Positions 7,826 through 11,932 of a DNA stretch of 11,932 nt are shown here, in pieces. The stretch lies in the NCBI GenBank assembly GCA_002425935.1, contig DINE01000016.1, positions 28,703-40,634 of the forward strand, given 5' to 3'. A program made the position numbers and the translations under genes. The number at the start of each line of letters is the position of its first letter. Position 1 is the first letter of the stretch. The notes below the pieces were generated by a model. It was not told the origin of the DNA. It saw nothing but the letters and a program-made list of their open reading frames with translations, and did not search any database. This stretch comes from Bacteroidales bacterium UBA5548 (GTDB lineage Bacteria; Bacteroidota; Bacteroidia; Bacteroidales; UBA932).

Positions 7826-8401
7826 ATGGAGAGAAAATTCCCACGGCAGCTAATAGTACCTACTGTAATACTTCTTGGTGTTATGGTGGGTCTTCTTTTT
7901 TATCTGATGTATGTCTCCCGGATGGCCTCCTACCTTTCTGACGATCCATCTGCATGTGTGAACTGCCATATTATGGCTCCCTATTACCAGTCATGGCAGA
8001 AGAGTTCACACCAGCCCTGGACAAACTGTAACGACTGCCATGTACCTCAGGATAACTTTATCCGCGGGTACTCCTTTAAAGCCAAAGATGGCTTGTATCA
8101 TGCAGCGGTATTTACCCTCAGGATGGAACCTCAGGTAATCAGACCACGGAGTGAAAGCTACGGCGCCATTATGGAAAACTGTATCAGATGTCACACTCAG
8201 CTCAATACAGAGTTTGTAAAAACCGGAATGGTTAAATACGCCCAGGTTGAAAAGGGCGAGGCACGCGCATGCTGGGATTGTCACAGAGATGTTCCGCACG
8301 GCAGGATATCCAATCTGGCAATGAGTCCCAATGCAATTGTTCCTCTGCCTGAGTCCCCGGTACCACAGTGGCTGAATAAAATGATGAAAAGAAAAAACTA
8401 A
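7826..8401 (+). CDS. nrfH: NrfH, tetraheme membrane quinol oxidase subunit of nitrite reductase
   Basis: NrfH takes electrons from menaquinol in the membrane and passes them to NrfA, which it anchors. One membrane helix is seen at about residues 9-30 after a basic N-terminus (MERKFPRQ). Four CxxCH heme sites follow: CVNCH (44-48), CNDCH (68-72), CIRCH (119-123) and CWDCH (149-153). Met50, in CVNCHIM, is placed like the unusual methionine ligand of heme 1 in the known NrfH structure. At 191 residues it is slightly longer than the commonest NrfH proteins. The reading frame is open further upstream to an ATG at 7751, inside the peptidase gene, but that start would lie upstream of the promoter and add 25 residues with no NrfH character, so I choose ATG 7826. 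nrfA starts 5 bases after the stop, so the two are cotranscribed and presumably form one complex. Confidence 0.95.
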   Translation: MERKFPRQLIVPTVILLGVMVGLLFYLMYVSRMASYLSDDPSACVNCHIMAPYYQSWQKSSHQPWTNCNDCHVPQDNFIRGYSFKAKDGLYHAAVFTLRMEPQVIRPRSESYGAIMENCIRCHTQLNTEFVKTGMVKYAQVEKGEARACWDCHRDVPHGRISNLAMSPNAIVPLPESPVPQWLNKMMKRKN

Positions 8402-8406
8402 CCTCT

Positions 8407-9897
8407 ATGAAACTTAAACAATACTTCGAAAAACACAGGGTTGCACTTTTGTGGACCCTCTTTGCAGGCACAATAGTGGTTGTGTTCCTGCTTGGACTGC
8501 TTGCTGCATCGGTGACTGAACGAAGGGCCGAAATTGCAACACTTTTTAACAATAAGAGGGTTGAAATTAAAGGCATAGAGTCCAGAAGCGAAATCTGGGG
8601 AGAAAACTATCCCCGTGAATTTGAGACCTGGAAGAGGACAAAAGAGATGGAGTTTGAGAGTAAGCACAACGGGAATAAATTTGTTGACGTACTGGAGATG
8701 AGGCCTAATATGGTTGTTCTCTGGGCCGGATACGCATTTTCGAGAGACTACTCTGCACCAAGGGGGCACGCATACGCCGTTGAGGATGTCGTTCACACCC
8801 TCAGAACTGGAGCCCCTATGACTATTGAAGAGAATATGCAGCCGGCCACATGCTGGTCATGCAAGAGTCCCGATGTACCAAGGCTTATGGCCGAAGTGGG
8901 GATTGAAAATTTCTACAAATCAAAATGGTCTGAATATGGTCATGAGGTGGTAAACCCAATCGGGTGTGCCGATTGCCATAATCCTGATAATATGAATATT
9001 GCAATATCAAGACCAGCGCTTACCGAAGCATTTGAGAGGATGGGGAAAGATATCCACAAATCTACAATTCAGGAGCGTCGCTCACTCGCCTGTGCACAGT
9101 GTCATGTTGAATACTATTTCAAAGGAGACGGCAAATATCTCACCTTCCCATGGGATAAGGGAATGACTGCAGAGGATATGGAGCGTTACTACGATGAGGT
9201 TGGCTTTACAGACTGGGTTCACACACTTAGTAAGGCCCCGATGCTAAAGGCACAGCACCCGGACTACGAATTGTTTATTCTTGGCCCGCATGCACAGAGA
9301 GGCCTCTCATGTGCAGATTGTCATATGCCTTACAAATCTGACGGAGCCATTAAATACAGTGACCACCACCTTGTCTCTCCGCTTATGTATATAGATCGTA
9401 CTTGTCAGACCTGCCACAGAGACAGTAAAGAGAATCTCCTCAGATATGTATATGAATATCAAGACAAGATTCTTGAGACAAGAGACAGGGTAGAAACAGA
9501 GCTTGTTAAGGCACACATAGGTGCAAAATTTGCCTGGGATAACGGTGCCACCGAAAAACAGATGGAGCCGGTTCTTAAACTTCTCAGGGCTGCACAGTGG
9601 AGATGGGACTATGCTGTAGCTTCTCACGGAGCCTCTTTCCATGCTCCCGTTGAGACACAGAGAATTCTATCTCACAGCCTGGATAAGAGTTATCAGGCTC
9701 AGCTGGAGGTAAACAAGGTTCTGTCACAACTTGGTGTTAAAGACGAGATTCCTTCACCTGATATCTCAACAAAAGAGAAGGCTCAGAAGTATATCGGACT
9801 TGATATGCCAAAACTGAGGGCAGCCAAAGATAAGTTTAACGAAGAAAAGGTACCGGAATGGCTGGCAAAGGCAAGAGAGAACAAAAGATTGCTATAG
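8407..9897 (+). CDS. nrfA: NrfA, pentaheme cytochrome c nitrite reductase (ammonia-forming)
   Basis: NrfA reduces nitrite to ammonium with six electrons on the outer face of the cytoplasmic membrane. An N-terminal hydrophobic segment (about residues 11-35) is a signal peptide or uncleaved anchor. The active-site heme is bound by CWSCK (149-153), whose lysine is the axial ligand typical of NrfA. Four CxxCH sites follow: CADCH (187-191), CAQCH (229-233), CADCH (302-306) and CQTCH (333-337). Catalytic and calcium-site residues are recognisable: Arg133 in TLRTGAP, Glu235-Tyr236 in HVEYYF, and Lys281, Gln283 and His284 in LKAQHPDYE. All are present, so the enzyme should be active. Its length, 496 residues, is normal. 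The last 40 bases overlap the start of the resB-like gene in another frame, which suggests translational coupling to the maturation genes. No FNR-type site other than the upstream palindrome is apparent. Confidence 0.97.
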   Translation: MKLKQYFEKHRVALLWTLFAGTIVVVFLLGLLAASVTERRAEIATLFNNKRVEIKGIESRSEIWGENYPREFETWKRTKEMEFESKHNGNKFVDVLEMRPNMVVLWAGYAFSRDYSAPRGHAYAVEDVVHTLRTGAPMTIEENMQPATCWSCKSPDVPRLMAEVGIENFYKSKWSEYGHEVVNPIGCADCHNPDNMNIAISRPALTEAFERMGKDIHKSTIQERRSLACAQCHVEYYFKGDGKYLTFPWDKGMTAEDMERYYDEVGFTDWVHTLSKAPMLKAQHPDYELFILGPHAQRGLSCADCHMPYKSDGAIKYSDHHLVSPLMYIDRTCQTCHRDSKENLLRYVYEYQDKILETRDRVETELVKAHIGAKFAWDNGATEKQMEPVLKLLRAAQWRWDYAVASHGASFHAPVETQRILSHSLDKSYQAQLEVNKVLSQLGVKDEIPSPDISTKEKAQKYIGLDMPKLRAAKDKFNEEKVPEWLAKARENKRLL

Positions 9898-10988
9898 AGG
9901 TTGTTATAACCGCGGCCCTTGTGTCAGCAGGCCTGGCGCTGCAGCTGTTTACAGGTGGCTTTAGGAGTGAGATTCTTGCATTTCCCGTCAATCTTGCATT
10001 GATTGTTGTAATTGTTTCATTAATAATATTTTTTAAGGGAGCCTCTGCGCGACTTGCGTCGGGCTCCCTTTCTGTTATACTTCTTATAGCAATTACAACT
10101 CTTGCATTGTATATGGGACTTGTGCCCGGCAATATGGTTAAGAGGTCCTGGCCTTTTGTACTTACCTATCTGGCTCTGCTTATTAATCTTACAGCATGTG
10201 TTGTCCAGAGAGTAAGAAGTTTTAATCTGAAAAGGGATTACTCGTTTTTGCTTAATCACACCGGCCTTTTGATTCTTCTGTTTGCTGCAGGCCCGGGATC
10301 TGCCGATAAAGCCAGATATTTTATGAGAGTTTTTGAGGGTAAAGTAGAGTGGAGAGCAGAGATTAGCAGGGGAAATGAGGCTGGCGAATCTGTAGAGCTC
10401 CCGGTGGCTATAAGCCTTGAAGATTTTGAGATGGATGAGTACCCCCCAAAGCTAGGCATAATTGAGAGAATGACCGGAATGGCTCTGCCTGCAGGCAAAC
10501 CACTCTATTTTGAGGCAATCCTTAATGCTGCTGCAACAATAGAGAACAGAACTCTGAGAGTTGATTCGGTAATTTATAAACCCGGTTATGCTCCTGCGGC
10601 ATATGTGAAGGTAACAGATGTTAACACGAACTCGGTAAAAGAGGGATGGGTGAGCTGTGGTAACTATTTCCAGCACTTTAAAACGTTAAATCTTGATACG
10701 GTTTATTGTGTTGCAATGACATTTCCGGAGCCGAAAGAGTTCAGATCAACAGTCGAGGTGTATACAAAAAGCGGAAAGGTCAAAAATGGGGTAATCAAGG
10801 TTAACCATCCCATGACAATTGGAGGATGGAAGATTTATCAACACTCATATGACTCTGCAAGAGGCAGGGATTCAGTTTGGTCTATGTTCGAACTTGTATA
10901 TGACCCGTGGATTATTCCTGCATATGCCGGGATGATAATGATGTTGCTTGGTGCTGTAACCCTTTTCTGGAAAGGAGGTAAGTCATGA
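9858..10988 (+). CDS. ccsB: ResB/CcsB-like cytochrome c biogenesis protein
   Basis: This is one half of a System II cytochrome c synthetase, which carries heme across the membrane and joins it to CxxCH motifs. Three membrane segments are visible near residues 12-32, 42-59 and 70-88, with further hydrophobic stretches near 98-114 and 131-145. A large extracytoplasmic domain follows (about 150-350), and a last helix spans about 352-371. The ResB signature is VNHPMTIGGWKIYQHSYD (315-332). His134, just before a membrane segment, could be a heme ligand. At 376 residues it is shorter than many ResB proteins but has the Bacteroidota form. The ATG at 9858 lies inside nrfA (40-base overlap); no later start is plausible without losing the first helix. 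The stop overlaps the ccsA start (ATGA). The context suggests it serves NrfH and NrfA. A stable hairpin lies at codons 60-71. Confidence 0.85.
   Translation: MAGKGKREQKIAIEVVITAALVSAGLALQLFTGGFRSEILAFPVNLALIVVIVSLIIFFKGASARLASGSLSVILLIAITTLALYMGLVPGNMVKRSWPFVLTYLALLINLTACVVQRVRSFNLKRDYSFLLNHTGLLILLFAAGPGSADKARYFMRVFEGKVEWRAEISRGNEAGESVELPVAISLEDFEMDEYPPKLGIIERMTGMALPAGKPLYFEAILNAAATIENRTLRVDSVIYKPGYAPAAYVKVTDVNTNSVKEGWVSCGNYFQHFKTLNLDTVYCVAMTFPEPKEFRSTVEVYTKSGKVKNGVIKVNHPMTIGGWKIYQHSYDSARGRDSVWSMFELVYDPWIIPAYAGMIMMLLGAVTLFWKGGKS
10035..10070. other. Stable two-part stem-loop inside the resB-like gene
   Basis: AAGGGAGCC (10035-10043) and GGCTCCCTT (10062-10070) pair perfectly over nine bases. 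Inside them CGAC (10050-10053) pairs with GTCG (10058-10061) around a TTGC loop, leaving a six-base bulge on the 5' side. The arms encode residues in the short loop between the second and third membrane segments. The 3' flank on the + strand is TCTG rather than a T-run, so it is not a standard terminator. It may act as an mRNA stability, pausing or RNase element, or be fortuitous. Confidence 0.45.
10971..10978 (+). promoter_or_regulatory. Shine-Dalgarno-like sequence before ccsA
   Basis: AAAGGAGG ends six bases before the ccsA ATG and matches a classical ribosome binding site. It also encodes the last residues (WKGGK) of the upstream protein. Other starts in this window do not show such a site, and Bacteroidota seldom use one, so it may simply reflect coding sequence. 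It does support ATG 10985 as the start. Confidence 0.35.
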
Positions 10989-11761
10989 TGTGGGATAATT
11001 TCATATGGTTTTCAGGGGCATCACTTCTTCTCTGGATAGCAGGAGTGCTCGCTTTATATCTTAACAAGAGATCTGCAGCAGTCGGTAATGTTCTGATAAC
11101 TGCAGGGCTTGCCATCTTTCTGTGTTTTATCTTTCTGCTGTGGAACGACCTGGGTCACCCTCCGCTCAGAACAATGGGAGAGACAAGACTATGGTACTCT
11201 TTCTTTATTACTCTTGTGGGATTTTTTACATGGTTACGATGGAGATATAAATGGCTTGCAGGTTACAGCGTTTTGGTTTCGGCTGTCTTTATAATGGTAA
11301 ATCTGCTCAGGCCTGAGATACATTTTACCAATCTGATGCCGGCACTTCAAAGCATCTGGTTCGTACCACATGTTACGGTTTATATACTCTCTTATGCACT
11401 ATTCGGGGCAGCAACTATCGCCTCATTTATCGCAATAAGAGAGCTGAGAAGCAGCAGCGAAAGACTTATGCCATTGATTGATAATCTTATATATATAGGG
11501 CTTGGATTTCTTCTTACGGGAATGCTTTTAGGAGCAATTTGGGCAAAAGAGGCCTGGGGGGATTACTGGACCTGGGACCCAAAAGAGGTGTGGGCCTTTA
11601 TTACTGCGGCTGTTTATGCTGTTTATATTCATGCAAGAGTGCAGAGATATCCGTTAAGAGTTATTTTGTGGATTATTCCCTTAGCATTTGTAATGCTAAT
11701 GATAACATGGTTAGGGGTTAATTATCTTCCTGCAGCACAGGGAAGTATACACGTATATTAA
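10985..11761 (+). CDS. ccsA: CcsA/CcmC-family heme handling protein (cytochrome c synthetase subunit)
   Basis: This is the second half of the System II cytochrome c synthetase. It presents heme to apocytochromes at the outer membrane face. The tryptophan-rich WWD motif is clear at residues 191-201 (WGDYWTWDPKE), the hallmark of the family. Histidines at 129 (VPHV) and 216 (IHAR) flank it and are the likely axial heme ligands. Hydrophobic segments near 8-26, 33-53, 70-84, 93-107, 127-151, 168-186, 203-217 and 225-244 indicate a polytopic membrane protein. The sequence GHPPLRTMGETRLWYSFF (57-74) is like that of other Bacteroidota CcsA proteins. Its length, 258 residues, fits a CcsA unit not fused to CcsB. 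The ATG overlaps the resB-like stop (ATGA), so the two are translationally coupled. It is the last gene of the nrf operon; no GC-rich terminator follows, only an A/T-rich stretch. Confidence 0.93.
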   Translation: MMWDNFIWFSGASLLLWIAGVLALYLNKRSAAVGNVLITAGLAIFLCFIFLLWNDLGHPPLRTMGETRLWYSFFITLVGFFTWLRWRYKWLAGYSVLVSAVFIMVNLLRPEIHFTNLMPALQSIWFVPHVTVYILSYALFGAATIASFIAIRELRSSSERLMPLIDNLIYIGLGFLLTGMLLGAIWAKEAWGDYWTWDPKEVWAFITAAVYAVYIHARVQRYPLRVILWIIPLAFVMLMITWLGVNYLPAAQGSIHVY

Positions 11762-11778
11762 AAATTTTATAAAAAAAT

Positions 11779-11811
11779 TTGGCATTACAGAAGAAAATTC
11801 AATTACATTTG
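11779..11811 (+). promoter_or_regulatory. Promoter of the His leader transcript
   Basis: TACATTTG (11804-11811) matches the Bacteroidota -7 consensus TAnnTTTG. A TTG at 11779-11781, within TTTGG, can serve as the -33 element with a 22-base gap. Transcription would begin near 11817, about a dozen bases before the leader ATG, which is the short spacing expected for an attenuator leader. Confidence 0.6.
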
Positions 11812-11816
11812 TGACC

Positions 11817-11932
11817 TGAGAAGACAAAATGAACACTATTTCAAATATCCATTCACTTCATCATCATCACCTGCAGTTTAACGGTAGGCGGGAATGGCTG
11901 TTTGTATACATGAGATAGATAAATTCACATAC
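11817..11932 (+). promoter_or_regulatory. His attenuator leader RNA, 5' part
   Basis: This is the untranslated and leader-coding RNA upstream of a presumed his operon. A small stem CCTGC (11870-11874) with GTAGG (11884-11888), including one G-U pair, starts at the last His codon, so a ribosome stalled on the His run would cover or melt it. That is where a control stem of an attenuator would be expected. The terminator and anti-terminator arms must lie past 11932. The folding is only partly visible, so the mechanism is inferred from the leader peptide. Confidence 0.55.
11829..11918 (+). CDS. hisL: Histidine operon leader peptide
   Basis: This is a 29-codon open reading frame beginning MNTISNIHSLHHHHLQ. 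Residues 8 and 11-14 are histidine, giving five His codons within seven, four of them consecutive. The sequence has all the features of a transcription-attenuation leader: it is short, follows a promoter closely, and has a run of codons for one amino acid. When His-tRNA is scarce a ribosome would stall at the run and change the folding of the RNA downstream. The peptide ends with TAG at 11916-11918. The regulated genes, presumably hisG and others, lie beyond the window and cannot be seen. The start ATG is preceded by an A-rich stretch (GACAAA) rather than a Shine-Dalgarno sequence, as is usual here. It is not expected to have a function as a protein. Confidence 0.85.
   Translation: MNTISNIHSLHHHHLQFNGRREWLFVYMR

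Noticed and set aside
11762..11780. A/T-only inverted repeat after ccsA as a terminator
   Set aside because: The stem is all A-T pairs and weak, and it overlaps the -33 element of the next promoter, so I do not call a terminator here.
1..11932. Mobile elements, CRISPR arrays, tRNA or rRNA genes, phage or defence genes
   Set aside because: No transposase or integrase, no regularly spaced repeats, no RNA gene features and no defence-type domains were seen. The genes form ordinary housekeeping or respiratory clusters with uniform style.

Overview
The window looks like a chromosome segment from an anaerobic or facultative member of the Bacteroidota, probably Bacteroidales. The evidence is a TrkH protein with the long N-terminal extension and the YPxxxIxIN C-terminus I associate with that group, the gene order nrfH-nrfA-resB-ccsA, TAnnTTTG-type -7 promoter boxes, and starts that mostly lack a Shine-Dalgarno sequence. 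All nine full-size genes are on the + strand, tightly packed, with no sign of mobile elements, tRNA, rRNA or CRISPR.

Region 1 (41-1738) encodes a secreted C69-type dipeptidase. Its stop overlaps the GTG start of trkH. A strong terminator-like stem-loop lies inside the first codons of trkH (1779-1821). Region 2 (1735-5185) encodes a K+ uptake pair, TrkH and a small single-unit TrkA/KtrA gating protein, followed by a serine-dependent glutaminase with its own possible promoter. K+ uptake beside glutamate formation would fit K+-glutamate osmolyte or pH homeostasis (inference). Region 3 (5212-7785) encodes a large secreted S9 prolyl-oligopeptidase-type peptidase. With the dipeptidase and glutaminase it suggests growth on peptides and amino acids.

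Region 4 (7775-11761) is a respiratory ammonification operon: NrfH (tetraheme quinol oxidase and membrane anchor), NrfA (pentaheme nitrite reductase with the CWSCK active-site heme motif), and the two halves of a System II cytochrome c synthetase, ResB/CcsB and CcsA. The last three genes are packed or overlapping. A -7 box coincides with a perfect TGTTAT-N7-ATAACA palindrome just upstream.

Region 5 (11762-11932) contains a Bacteroidota-type promoter and a 29-codon leader peptide with five His codons in seven. This is almost certainly the attenuator of a histidine biosynthesis operon that begins beyond the window. No wholly new system is evident. The items most worth checking are the intragenic trkH terminator, the four-helix extension of TrkH, the palindrome at the nrf promoter, and the His leader.
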